Shown: positions 1 to 9,134, counted from the first letter of the stretch. The stretch: DNA of 64,000 nucleotides from an uncultured Saprospiraceae bacterium (GCA_937959115.1 CALGAW010000037.1:1-64000), one strand, 5' to 3'. The notes: a model not told the origin generated them from the sequence alone. Numbers and translations: made by a program.

Positions 1-126
1 ATTTCGTTTCTCAGTAACAATAACGCCATAAATTAATATAATTAGAAACGCTATTCAATAGTTCTAAAATCAGGCACGTTTTTGTTTAATGGGCCACGTT
101 TCGGAAGCTACATTTACATTATTAAC

Positions 127-274
127 TTTAAAGGGATAATAAGCCCTTAAATTAAACAGGAAGTAAAGGTGAACCATTAAGCTACGCAGATCATTAGATC
201 TATCACCGGAACTGGACCTTTACTTCCCTTCTCAATGAATTAGCTTCATATAGAATTTTAGGTTTTTAGGCCTA
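127..274 (+). ncRNA. Structured leader of an IS110-like element, candidate bridge RNA
   Basis: This non-coding stretch directly precedes an IS110-type transposase start and is rich in stems. A first hairpin pairs AAGGG (131-135) with CCCTT (144-148). A perfect 12-bp stem pairs GGAAGTAAAGGT (159-170) with its complement at 216-227. The enclosed 45 nt contain an inner hairpin, AGATC (188-192) with GATCT (197-201). A weaker hairpin pairs TAGG 259-262 with CCTA 271-274. In the IS110 subgroup the left non-coding end encodes a bridge RNA with a 5' stem-loop followed by two internal loops, and the arrangement here is compatible with that. The RNA identity is inferred; only the stems and their position are seen. 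Confidence 0.4.
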
Positions 275-310
275 TTAAGGGTGATAAAGTAATTCATTAA
301 ATTTTATTTT

Positions 311-490
311 ATGTACAATTTAGTTATTGGTTTGGACATCTCCAAATCTACCATTGATGCCACTAACGAATCAGGTACAAGTATCAGAAAAGGAACCAGG
401 GTCAGCTTTTTTGCAAATCGTAATTTTGTAGTTTTATTTTTGAAAACTTGGACTAGGAAACTTATTTCTAAAGTCAAAAACTGCTTTTGA
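311..490 (+). pseudogene. IS110-family transposase, N-terminal remnant
   Basis: The frame opens with ATG at 311 and encodes MYNLVIGLDISKSTIDA, which matches the start of IS110-family (DEDD) transposases, including the first catalytic Asp in the G-[IL]-D-[IV]-S-K context. After about residue 17 the sequence no longer looks like a transposase and stops at 488-490, giving 59 residues instead of the usual 300 or more. The break lies near 362. The 3' part runs antisense into the end of the DUF3291 gene. No other part of the element is visible, so this is a truncated insertion or deletion scar. Family assignment rests on about 17 residues plus the structured leader. Confidence 0.55.
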
Positions 491-898
491 GGAACCATAC
501 TTTTGTAAATGATCTAACTTCGCAATAGCTTCTTCAATTGTAGGGATTTCACCTTTGGGAATCCACCACATTGCAATGTGTGCTTTACCGTAAGATTGAA
601 ACCACTCTTTTCTTCTCCTCAAAAAATCAGTATGAAATGTCTTGTAGACGTAATGTTCTAAAGATTCGATGGTCTCCCAAACTGAAAGATTAATAATTAC
701 TTGCTCATCATTATATGGATTAAAACCGGTTGAAACATTATCATCGCCTTTCAATCTCCATACATAACCATCGCTATTTTCGGCCACTTTATTAACACGG
801 TCTAGGTTATCTACAAATTCTTTCATGATTGGGTCATCAATGGCTACCCCGTTCATGCGAGCGACATTAATTTGTGCGAGTTGATATTTCTTTACCAT
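434..898 (-). CDS. DUF3291 domain-containing protein
   Basis: A 154-residue soluble protein with no signal peptide. The opening (KYQLAQINVAR) and the central motif SVWETIESLEHYVYKT, followed by H-T-D-F-xx-R-R-K-E-W-F, are typical of DUF3291. That family is related in fold to dimeric alpha/beta-barrel (antibiotic-biosynthesis-monooxygenase-like) proteins and has no firmly established reaction. The length is normal for the family. It sits 54 bp from an AraC-type regulator on the same strand, so the two may be co-transcribed with the regulator first. Its 3' end abuts the IS110 remnant. Family confidence is good; the biochemical role is unknown. Confidence 0.8.
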   Translation of the reverse strand: MVKKYQLAQINVARMNGVAIDDPIMKEFVDNLDRVNKVAENSDGYVWRLKGDDNVSTGFNPYNDEQVIINLSVWETIESLEHYVYKTFHTDFLRRRKEWFQSYGKAHIAMWWIPKGEIPTIEEAIAKLDHLQKYGSSKAVFDFRNKFPSPSFQK

Positions 899-952
899 AA
901 TTTAACTATTGTTTGTATTCGTTCAATCGTTTTCGATTAGTTGATTTAAAAT

Positions 953-1780
953 TTAAAATTCTGATTTCAAAGAAAGTTGTAAATCGAAATCAAAACGACT
1001 ATTAATAAATTTATTGGGAGTAGTGCCAATAAAATATTTAAAAAATTTAATGAAGTGACTTTGATCATAAAATCCATTCGATAGATAACTATTAGATTGG
1101 TCTGGTATATTTCGAAAAGATTTGAATGCAATTCTAAATCGAATTAGGTTGATAAATCGCTTAGGTTGTAATCCAATATATTTGTCAAATAATCGAATTA
1201 TTGTCCTTCTATGGATTCCATATAAATAAGATAAATCATTTACTTTCAAATTACCCTCTTTTGTTACAATTTGCTTTAAAATGTTAGTTAGCAATAATAT
1301 TTCATTTTCAGAATCTTTACATGCAGCAATTGAATTCAGAAAATGCTTATCCAAAATCACCTTCGCTTGCTTAAAGGACTTCCCATACAATTGATGCTCT
1401 AATTCTTTACAATCTTTCATTCCTAATTCAGAAAGGTTGACAATTTTATTATTAAAATGATGTTGTGGAATACCGAAAAACAAGAAAGGCGAAAACGGCT
1501 CAAACTTTACACCAATGATACCAGTTTTTGAGAAGTTAGTTGCTACAATTGATTCGTTCAATTGTCCGGTAAAACAGCTTTTTACCACTGAATGATTACT
1601 ATTATCGTTTTGAAGGTCTTTTCTATTATATCCTTTATTCCAACAGAATATAAGTTCTGAACACCCATCCGGTAATATTAATTTCGTTTGTTCATTAGAG
1701 CGTTCTTCTTCAGCAACATACCAGTAAAAACGGATGAAAGGTGAAAGTGCTTTTGTAGGATTGGCAATTTTGTAAATCAT
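953..1780 (-). CDS. AraC-family transcriptional regulator
   Basis: A 275-residue protein. The N-terminal half (PFIRFYWYVAEEE, then LILPDGCSELIFCW and FTGQLN) matches the DUF6597-type sensor domain often found in front of AraC helix-turn-helix domains. The C-terminal ~100 residues carry the double helix-turn-helix, with LSYLYGIHRRTIIRLFDKYIGLQPKRFINLIRF split over two helices and the family signature F-Y-D-Q-S-H-F-I-K-F-F-K near residues 235-255. It probably acts as a cytoplasmic DNA-binding regulator whose ligand cannot be predicted. It lies upstream of the DUF3291 gene on the same strand, which makes that gene a plausible target. Confidence 0.85.
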   Translation of the reverse strand: MIYKIANPTKALSPFIRFYWYVAEEERSNEQTKLILPDGCSELIFCWNKGYNRKDLQNDNSNHSVVKSCFTGQLNESIVATNFSKTGIIGVKFEPFSPFLFFGIPQHHFNNKIVNLSELGMKDCKELEHQLYGKSFKQAKVILDKHFLNSIAACKDSENEILLLTNILKQIVTKEGNLKVNDLSYLYGIHRRTIIRLFDKYIGLQPKRFINLIRFRIAFKSFRNIPDQSNSYLSNGFYDQSHFIKFFKYFIGTTPNKFINSRFDFDLQLSLKSEF

Positions 1781-2163
1781 AAATTCATTATTTGGAAATG
1801 AAACATCTTGATCATCCGTTCAATACTAAAATGAAATTTTCATAAACTTAACAAGATAAAACACAATCAATTTCTTCAATTGTCAAATTTACTCTTTTCA
1901 AAAGATGGTTTTTTAATGTGCTAAGATAAAATGTAATATTGAGAATGTATTGTAGAAATGTGACACCTTTCAATCTCATTTTCTTGATTTACATAGAGTA
2001 TTGAAAACTAGACTGATAGTAAAAGAAGTATCACACTTTATCTATTACAGTGTTATAAATAATCGGTTTGGATTCCATTTTTTCAATAAAACATAACGGT
2101 TTGTGTATATTGATCGTACGACGTTAAGGAGCATGTACATATACACTTTTATTCTCATCTGTT
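1781..2163. other. Intergenic region with a long-spaced inverted repeat
   Basis: There is no convincing coding frame in these 383 bases, which are A+T-rich. Near its end, GTGTATAT (2103-2110) pairs perfectly with ATATACAC (2139-2146), and GTAC (2116-2119) with GTAC (2135-2138). Together they form a hairpin with a 5-nt bulge immediately downstream of the KilA-N stop codon. It may be a transcription terminator or a recombination site. It lacks the core sequences expected of a canonical integron attC site. Confidence 0.45.
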
Positions 2164-3155
2164 TTATTTATCTTTTTTTTCTGCGTCTATATAAGTCGTA
2201 TCCGTTTCTTTTTTTAGAGATTTAATTAGATCCGTTGCATTCAATGACTTCAATTGCTTTTCTGAAAGTCTGCTCAACTCCTCTAATCGTTCCAATTTCA
2301 CAACACCTTTTTCAATCAATATTGCATTTATGTTTTCCATATTCGAAAGCACGACTAGTTCATTTATACTTGCAAAATCCCTTATGTTCAATCCTTTCTT
2401 TGCATGCTCTGAATTAGCTTCTCTCCAGTCCTTTGCAGAACAATTAAAAACTGCAGCATTTAATACATCTGCTTCCTCTGCATATAAGAGCCACTCTTTG
2501 TTTTTGGATAATTTGCCTTGGGTATGATGTGATCTTTGATTGTATCTGTATGTATTGTATAATTCGTTTTCGTCAATAATCGCTTAACATTCCACTCAAG
2601 ATTGTATTGATTTGATCCTTGTTCCTTTAATCTCTGAAATTCCTTTAGAAGTAGTAATTTGAACATAGGACTAATCCATGATCCAAATTCAAACGCTAAA
2701 TCTTTATGAGCATACGTTCCACCATATCTCCCAGATTTCGAATAGATTCCTATCGCATTTGTTGCAGTAATCCATTTTTTCGGTGTCAAATTAAAGCTGT
2801 TCAAACCCGCTTCTTTTCTAAACCTGTCGAATTCGACACCTTTAAAATCCGGGTTATGAAGACTTTCCCACAATCCAATAAATTCAACCGTATTTCGATT
2901 ACGCATCCAATTTCGAATATGGTCTGAACCTTCCTCCCCTCTAACCATATCTGTCAAGCAGATGTATTCATTTTTATCCCTAGATTCAATATTGATTATC
3001 TTATCGTCAACTTTTATCTTTTTTGCCATTTTCTCTAAGTATTCGTTTTGTCCTCCAAGATATGAATTTATTAGATTTTTGACATTTTTATTGAATGGAT
3101 GAGAACGGTTCGTATAAAGGTGACTAGGCACATCAATGACGTATATTTCTTCCAT
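2164..3155 (-). pseudogene. KilA-N domain protein, interrupted by a one-base frameshift
   Basis: The upstream frame (to 2460) carries a KilA-N domain: MAKKIKVDD, Y-I-C-L-T-D-M, NTVEFIGLWE, Y-A-H-K-D-L-A-F-E-F-G-S-W-I-S-P. KilA-N is a DNA-binding domain common in phages and accessory islands. The downstream frame continues the family sequence without loss: GKLSKNKEWLLYAEEADVLN, the SAKDWREANSE region, NIRDFASINELVVLSN, KQLKSLNATDL. The frames join near 2515-2523, where AAG-GCA in the first frame should read AAG-GGC-AAA, so one G appears to be missing. The total span is 992 nt, one short of a multiple of three. A start at 3029 (MAKKIKV) would give the normal ~288 residues. A sequencing indel is possible; no classical slippery heptamer is present. 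Confidence 0.75.
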
Positions 3156-3343
3156 GTACGCAATAAATTATGACCTTCAATGATCTACGTTATTTATTGT
3201 ATTCTTACAAATCAACTATCAATATTGCCCGAGTGATCAAAGATACTTTTAAAGTTGTGATAACAAATAATGACTTTATAAGTGGTGTGCATCACTCCGT
3301 AAACGTTCTTTTTGACTAGGTAAAGGCTTGTAATCTTATTTTT

Positions 3344-4651
3344 TCAGGGGATTTGTGCCACTAGATTTCTATTATTCCAAGCAGCACTTCTGTCTGCAGC
3401 ATTGCATTGTCCATCAAGATTCAGGTCTGTATCCAAATAGCCTAACTGGTTTCTGTCGTTCCAAGTCATACTTCGATCTGCTGCGTTGACAGCTCGGTCT
3501 CCATTGGCGTCCCCACCGTAAAGTAGGTTTGAAAAGTTAAGGATTTTAGCGGGATTAGTTCCGTAAAGTGCAATCGACGAAAAGTCAACTGTGGGAAGGG
3601 AAGAGGCGCTTAACGCAATACTGTCTTCCGACATTATGGGGAGATGGTTACGGTGATGCAAAGAGACGTGATAAAAAGCTGGTGGTGCGTAAATTGCAAG
3701 GGAAGAAAGACCGTCTCCGTCCACAATCTCACCATTACTTCTCAACAGCCCAGAGGCGCCAGCAACCACAATGCTTGGATTCTGGTCATCTCTCAATTCG
3801 ATCCAGACCCAGTCCACAATATCCTGATAAACGGGTGAGTTGATTGGTAACGGTAATAGTTTCGCATCGGCATAAGGAGAGCGATTCGGTAAGAGGCCAT
3901 TCTGTTGTAAATCGGTTGACATACCAAAACCTGAATAGTTGCTTTCTAAGAGACCAATGGCAGTAACGAGCACAGATGGGCAAGTACCAAGCACAAAGCA
4001 GTCATCTGCAGGATCAGAAAGGCTGGTGCCCGCCAAGCATTCCTGTTGGTTGCTTGCTCCTCCTGCATCACAGTCGAAGGTTCCTAGCGGCGTGTTTAGC
4101 ATTGTACAGATGTCTAGGTTGTCTTGTAGGGCGGCAGCACAATCCCATTCCATACAAGTATAATCAAATGCGTGGTCATTCGTCACATCATTATGACCTG
4201 CCATAGCGGGTGTAGGCTGTATGTTTACCGTAAATCCCATCTGGTTGTTAGGGCAGCTAACATCGTTTGGTGAAGTGAATTCGATGTTGAGTTCTCCAAC
4301 AGCAGAAAAGCCGGGAATCGTTTGGTTTAGCGTTCCAATTAAGCAGGAGGAAACGGAGCTATAGGTTTGATTGGTCCAGTTAAATTTGCTAGCATACGTA
4401 CCACCAACTGAGCTTGCTCCATTCGAGGGCGTTATATTCAACAGACAAATGGTTATGGTAAACTTACTAGAAGGATCATAAACGAGATCATTCAAATTTT
4501 CTTTAAAGTCGAAGTAAATCACACCTCCTTCTCCATTTACTAATGGCTTAGGAGTCATCATGGCGTTCATTATCTCTGGATCATTCATAACTCCTTGAGC
4601 TGTAACAAGCGACCAACAAAATATGAAGCACAGTAAAATGGATCTTCTCAT
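3344..4651 (-). CDS. Secreted protein with dockerin-like C-terminal module
   Basis: 435 residues. A signal peptide (RRSILLCFIFCWSLVTAQG) is followed by a ~145-residue domain with paired cysteines that recurs at about residues 880-1030 of the 1310-residue neighbour. Next comes a short Cys motif, F-D-C-D-A-G-G-A-S-N-Q-Q-E-C, also seen in the 666-residue propeller protein at 16282. From about residue 226 the shared C-terminal module runs through D-W-V-W-I-E-L-R-D and H-H-R-N-H-L-P-I-M to two calcium-loop repeats, GDANGDRAVNAADRS and LNLDGQCNAADRS, ending NRNLVAQIP. The loops resemble dockerin F-hands. No standard T9SS tail is present. It is likely exported and surface-bound or released; its binding partner is unknown. 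Confidence 0.75.
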   Translation of the reverse strand: MRRSILLCFIFCWSLVTAQGVMNDPEIMNAMMTPKPLVNGEGGVIYFDFKENLNDLVYDPSSKFTITICLLNITPSNGASSVGGTYASKFNWTNQTYSSVSSCLIGTLNQTIPGFSAVGELNIEFTSPNDVSCPNNQMGFTVNIQPTPAMAGHNDVTNDHAFDYTCMEWDCAAALQDNLDICTMLNTPLGTFDCDAGGASNQQECLAGTSLSDPADDCFVLGTCPSVLVTAIGLLESNYSGFGMSTDLQQNGLLPNRSPYADAKLLPLPINSPVYQDIVDWVWIELRDDQNPSIVVAGASGLLRSNGEIVDGDGLSSLAIYAPPAFYHVSLHHRNHLPIMSEDSIALSASSLPTVDFSSIALYGTNPAKILNFSNLLYGGDANGDRAVNAADRSMTWNDRNQLGYLDTDLNLDGQCNAADRSAAWNNRNLVAQIP

Positions 4652-4710
4652 GGATGTTTGTTTTTATTATGTGAATCTACTAATTATTTTAAACAAACGG
4701 TTAAAATGTG

Positions 4711-5119
4711 TTAAGGCAATTTCGCCGTCAGATTTCGGTTATTCCAAACGATGGATCTGTCTGCTACGTTGCATTGGCCATCTAGTTTGAGGTCCGTTTC
4801 TAGGTAGCCTATTGGGTTTCTTGTGTTCCAGATTACACTTCTGTCTGTTGCGTCTATGTTGCCGTCTCCGTTGTGTAGCGCGTTTAGCCTGTTTACTGTT
4901 TTTGCGGGGTTTGTGCTGAGGGCGAACGTGCTGTTGGTCATTACTGGGAGGTGTAGGAGGCGGGTGGGGCGTACAATGTCGCTGTATTGCCTTCTTTCAG
5001 AAGAAATAGATGCTCTAACTACACTAATTTGAGACCTATAATGTCTGTACCAATCTGCCCTTGCACAAAAGTAATGGCGCAATTGATTAAACTAAGACTG
5101 CTATTAATAATTTTTTCAA
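4711..5119 (-). pseudogene. Internally deleted relative of the 1310-residue secreted protein
   Basis: Three reading frames must be combined to see the ancestry. From 5119, codons for K-K-L-L-I-A-V-L-V, then in another frame N-C-A-I-T-F-V-Q-G-Q-I-G-T-D-I, match the signal peptide and first propeller residues of the 1310-residue protein. About 25 codons later GNTATLYAPPASY appears, and after a further frame change LPVMTNSTFALSTNPAKTV and both dockerin-like loops (GDGNIDATDRS, LKLDGQCNVADRS), ending NRNLTAKLP. Roughly 1100 residues of the middle are absent, as is the R-H-R-N-H motif. A start codon (TTG where ATG would be expected) is doubtful. The longest open frame gives only 123 residues. I read it as a decayed deletion derivative. 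Confidence 0.7.
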
Positions 5120-5155
5120 CGGGGTTTTATTTTTTTAATAAATGATCTCTTGTAA

Positions 5156-5265
5156 TCCATCAAGGCAACTGCTCAATCAAATTTCTATTATTCCAAACAA
5201 TACTTCGATCTGCTGCATTGCAGACTCCGTCAAGGTTTAAATCTGTATCCAGGTAACCTGTCAGG
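5156..5265. repeat. 110-bp direct repeat, copy 1 (3' end of the 1310-residue gene)
   Basis: This segment encodes the last ~34 codons of the large secreted protein. It is nearly identical, with three mismatches by eye, to 9135-9244 in the same orientation, 3979 bp away. The match ends abruptly at 5265/9244, where the second copy jumps to sequence from the 5' end of such a gene. Confidence 0.9.
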
Positions 5266-8200
5266 TTACGGTCGTTCCAAATCATGCTTCTATCTGCTGC
5301 GTTGACCCTACCGTCTCCGTTGGCGTCTCCACTGTGTAAGACATTTAGCCCATTGATGGTTTTGGCGGCGTTGGTGCCATAGAGTGGTTCGGTGGTAAAG
5401 TCAATGGTGGTGGGGTTGCTGCTGAGGGCGAAGGTGTTGGCGGTCATGACGGGGAGGTGGTTTCGGTGGCGGATGGCGATGTGGTAGGTGCCTGCGGGAG
5501 CATAGAGGGCTGCAGTGTTGCCATCAACGTTGTGAACTAATCCTCCGTTGAACAATAAAAAGGAGGACGAGGCGACTATGATAGTAGGATCCTGTGCATC
5601 TCTAAGTTCAATTTCGACCCAATCAACCATGTAGGAGGTGTTGAATGACGTATCTATGAACTTATAATCGCCAAAAGGGGATTGCAAGGTCAGGTATCCT
5701 TTGTTCGCTAAGTCTAGTGGCAATGTGCTTAGGGTACTGCTATACTTACTTTCCAGAAACACCTTTGGATTGATGTATAAGGGGGGGCACGGTGCTGTGA
5801 TGGTGTCTTTGGCGTAAGCGATTGCTCCAAGAGCATCGGTTACTGTTACTTGATAGACTGCTGGCCCAAGTGCTTGGATGGTTGATGTGGTGTCTCCTGT
5901 GTTCCAGAGGTAGGTGTAGGGAGGTGTGCCATTAAAGGAGGTTGTTGTTGCAGTACCGTTATTAACATTACAACTTGAAACTTGTTGAACTAATAAATTT
6001 GCATAAAGAATAGTGTTATCAAGACAAGTATAGACTGATTCTATATCATCAACGGTATTATTTATACCAGATGCGCATGCAGGAGGTATTAATTCCGCTT
6101 CAAATCCAATTTGATTAAAAGGGCATTGAATTGGATTAGTAACAATAAAATCTACCAGAATTAATCCCCCATTATTTGAATACGCAAAACTACCATTCAT
6201 TCCTCTTACTTGAGTTCCAGACAAGCAATTTAAAGAGGCATCATAACTCCAATCAAAATTGGATCTAAAACTTCCACTAATAGCATTTATTCCGTTTAAT
6301 GGTATTGCGTTTTGGAGACAAATGTTTAAGATTATTGGATTGTTTGTAAAATCCTTATAAAAAAGGAGATTTTCTAACATTGAAAATTGCATGATTCCTT
6401 TCCCTCCATTATTTAATGGTGCAGGTTTAATATCCCCTTGTTGGATTGAAGGGTTAATAATGCAATTATCATCACAATTATTGGTTGCACCACTTTTTAT
6501 CCAACATTTTATACTCTGCAAATCAGAATTACTTATACTTGAAACACCATAAGGTATTCCAGGAGGCATTGGAGTTCCGCAGGTTCCAGAATTTAATGTC
6601 CCGTCTAATTTTGCTAGAAATAAATCTGCCCAATTATAATATGTTCCGCAATATGTTTTGCCAGCGTGAAATGCAGAGTTTTTGTAAGTTGTAAAATCAG
6701 GGACATAATTCGAAAAACTTAATCCTGCTGTTTTATTGTTTGAATTGTGACAGTTGATACAGCCATTATTTGTAAAAATTGGTGCAATATCATTCCAAGT
6801 AAGGCAACTTCCGGGAATAGGGGTTAAACCAATAGAAGGTACACTTGTTAAGGGTAACGAATCCATAACAATGAAAGATTGTGTGAAGTTACAATCTGTA
6901 ATATAATCACAATTTAAGTCAATCGATGATGTATAACTTCCATTTGGAAGTGAATCTAGAAACCACTGACCATTTTGATTCGTTTGGACTATGATATTCC
7001 CTGGATTAATCGTTACAGGGACTTGAGATAATCCAAATTCATTTGTTTCTTGAAAACAATTAGAATTTTGATTTTCAAAAACTTTTCCTGTAATTCCAAT
7101 ATTTTTTATACCAATTGGCGCAAGTTGTATTTGGGTTAATGGGGACGTAATACTAAAAGAATAAGGTAAATTACAAATTGAATATACATCTTCATTAGGA
7201 GAAAGAGAAACAGTATAAGCTCCTGTTGAAAGAAATGGAATATTGAATTTTCCATTTTGATCAGATCGAACTATAATACTTCCCGGTTCAATGCTAAGTT
7301 CAATAAGTTCAATTCCACTTTCAATTGTGTCAAAATTACAATCAATATTTTCATCAAAGTAAACACTTCCTTCTACTTGTATAAACTTAGCTCCAAATGG
7401 AGATAGAAACGTAGGAATAGATTGATTTGAAATGGTAAAACTATATGGATTATTGCAATTAAAATACCATGATTTTGAGCTATCTAGAGTAACGGTATAA
7501 TTCCCATTTGGAAGACTATCCATAAACCATTTACCGTTTAAATTGGTAATAGTTCTATAGTTCCCGGGATTAATTGTAACAGCAATTTCAGCCAGTCCGA
7601 TTTCTGAGGTATCTTTTATACAGTCTTCATTTCCATCAAAAAATATTTCTCCAACTACCTTTTTATTTAATAGACCTATAGCTGGAGAACTAGTTAAACA
7701 ATTCGTTTGATTCACAGAAAAATTTAATGGCAGATTGCAATTTGTAAAAATGGGTTGGGAGTTGTTTCCAAGCGATAAAGTGTAATTACCAACTGGAAGA
7801 CTATCTAAAAACCAATCACCCCTTATATCTGTTGAACAGTTGTAATTCCCAGGATTTATAATTAAATTAATTCCTTCCAATTCATATTCAATTGGATTCT
7901 GTAAACAATTTAGATCTTCATCAAAGAAGACTTTCCCTTCAACGAAAGGATAATAAAAAATTTGGGTCTTCCCTCTATTTGGAGATCCAACTGCCATTTT
8001 AGTTCCTAGGGCATCAGATGAAACAGAAGACCCTAATGTCGCTGTATATGAACCATGCAATGGATGTCTAATTGGATTCCAGATACTATCTTTATATTCA
8101 TAGACTTGAATTTTCCCACCGCCCCCATTCACTCCAACACTTCCGACTATAGATCGCTTACCATTATTAGATAATGAAACAGAATAACCTAAATTGTCTC

Positions 8201-9092
8201 CAACGTTCACACCATCAATAAAGCCTCCCATTTGTTTCCAGTTTCCTCCTACAAATTCAAAAATAGTTGCCTGCCCTAATGCAAAATTATTGTTAAAACT
8301 TTTCTTAGGTGCTCCTACAATTAATCTATCCCCACTTGATGATAATGAAATTGATTCCCCAAATGATTCACGTTGTGTTTTACTACCTTCCAAGACTCCA
8401 ATGTTAATCCAAGCTCCATTTATATCTTCAAATACATCTACTTTATTCGAAATACTTTGATTACTTCCCGGAGCTCCAACAGCAACTATGCTCCCATCTA
8501 AATTAATAGATACTGATTTTCCAAAATACGAAGTTATACTTCCATTAATAATTGTTCCGTACAAATTGCCGTTTACCTGTGTCCAGTTTCCATTTTGATC
8601 TTCGAAAACTTTTACACAACCTGAATTACTACTTAGATCATTGTTAAAAGGATCTCCTAATACAATTCTTTTGCCATCATCAGAAATAGCTACTACATTT
8701 CCTAAACTCTGATCTAAGTAGTTTCCAACTTTTATCCAATGACCATTAGCTTCTTCGTAAATTACAGCATAGCTAATCGCGCCAATTACAATTCGTTTTC
8801 CATTTGCTGAAATAGATACTGTATGTCCAAACTGTTCGTTATTATGATTTTTTTTTCCAGAAATTTCAGTACCAACTTGTAACCATTGACTACCAATTTC
8901 TTCATAAACAAAGACTTTACCATACTCTCTTGGCATACCAACAACTACTCGTTTTCCATCTGCAGAGATTGAGACTGACTCGCCGAACCGATGAGGCGGA
9001 AGTGATTCCGTTATATCCGGTCCAATTTGTATCTGCCCGAAAGCAATACAACTTACCACTAAATTAAAGATTAGTACTGCTAATTTTTTCAT
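5160..9092 (-). CDS. Large modular secreted protein: propeller, SdrD-B-like repeats, cytochrome c, SprB, dockerin-like module
   Basis: 1310 residues with signal peptide MKKLAVLIFNLVVSCIAFGQ. Residues ~20-385 are FG-GAP-like blades (S-V-S-I-S-A-D-G-K-R-V-V-V-G pattern). About 386-766 are four ~95-residue SdrD-B/prealbumin-like repeats (V-x-G-x-V-F-F-D, x-I-N-P-G-N, W-F-L-D-S-L-P-x-G-N-Y). About 766-880 is a c-type cytochrome-like domain with C-I-N-C-H and a downstream M-P-P-G as possible distal Met. About 880-1030 is shared with the 435-residue neighbour, ~1030-1105 is an SprB repeat (Y-T-Y-L-W-N-T-G-D), and ~1105-1310 is the D-W-V-E-I-E-L-R-D / R-H-R-N-H-L / dockerin-like module. Probably surface-exposed. 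The electron-transfer role of the heme domain is inferred. Flanked by two deletion derivatives of itself. Confidence 0.8.
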   Translation of the reverse strand: MKKLAVLIFNLVVSCIAFGQIQIGPDITESLPPHRFGESVSISADGKRVVVGMPREYGKVFVYEEIGSQWLQVGTEISGKKNHNNEQFGHTVSISANGKRIVIGAISYAVIYEEANGHWIKVGNYLDQSLGNVVAISDDGKRIVLGDPFNNDLSSNSGCVKVFEDQNGNWTQVNGNLYGTIINGSITSYFGKSVSINLDGSIVAVGAPGSNQSISNKVDVFEDINGAWINIGVLEGSKTQRESFGESISLSSSGDRLIVGAPKKSFNNNFALGQATIFEFVGGNWKQMGGFIDGVNVGDNLGYSVSLSNNGKRSIVGSVGVNGGGGKIQVYEYKDSIWNPIRHPLHGSYTATLGSSVSSDALGTKMAVGSPNRGKTQIFYYPFVEGKVFFDEDLNCLQNPIEYELEGINLIINPGNYNCSTDIRGDWFLDSLPVGNYTLSLGNNSQPIFTNCNLPLNFSVNQTNCLTSSPAIGLLNKKVVGEIFFDGNEDCIKDTSEIGLAEIAVTINPGNYRTITNLNGKWFMDSLPNGNYTVTLDSSKSWYFNCNNPYSFTISNQSIPTFLSPFGAKFIQVEGSVYFDENIDCNFDTIESGIELIELSIEPGSIIVRSDQNGKFNIPFLSTGAYTVSLSPNEDVYSICNLPYSFSITSPLTQIQLAPIGIKNIGITGKVFENQNSNCFQETNEFGLSQVPVTINPGNIIVQTNQNGQWFLDSLPNGSYTSSIDLNCDYITDCNFTQSFIVMDSLPLTSVPSIGLTPIPGSCLTWNDIAPIFTNNGCINCHNSNNKTAGLSFSNYVPDFTTYKNSAFHAGKTYCGTYYNWADLFLAKLDGTLNSGTCGTPMPPGIPYGVSSISNSDLQSIKCWIKSGATNNCDDNCIINPSIQQGDIKPAPLNNGGKGIMQFSMLENLLFYKDFTNNPIILNICLQNAIPLNGINAISGSFRSNFDWSYDASLNCLSGTQVRGMNGSFAYSNNGGLILVDFIVTNPIQCPFNQIGFEAELIPPACASGINNTVDDIESVYTCLDNTILYANLLVQQVSSCNVNNGTATTTSFNGTPPYTYLWNTGDTTSTIQALGPAVYQVTVTDALGAIAYAKDTITAPCPPLYINPKVFLESKYSSTLSTLPLDLANKGYLTLQSPFGDYKFIDTSFNTSYMVDWVEIELRDAQDPTIIVASSSFLLFNGGLVHNVDGNTAALYAPAGTYHIAIRHRNHLPVMTANTFALSSNPTTIDFTTEPLYGTNAAKTINGLNVLHSGDANGDGRVNAADRSMIWNDRNLTGYLDTDLNLDGVCNAADRSIVWNNRNLIEQLP

Positions 9093-9134
9093 TGATTTTG
9101 TTTTTATTGTTTAAATTGGATGACTGAACACTAT

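Noticed and set aside
2103-2146. Integron attC site
   Set aside because: The inverted repeat is present, but the conserved AAC/GTT core boxes are not placed at the ends of the pairing arms, and no integrase or neighbouring cassettes are visible.
2500-2530. Programmed ribosomal frameshifting in the KilA-N gene
   Set aside because: The join needs a -1 shift, but the sequence ATA-CCC-AAG-GCA is not a classical X-XXY-YYZ slippery site and no downstream pseudoknot is obvious; a missing base is simpler.
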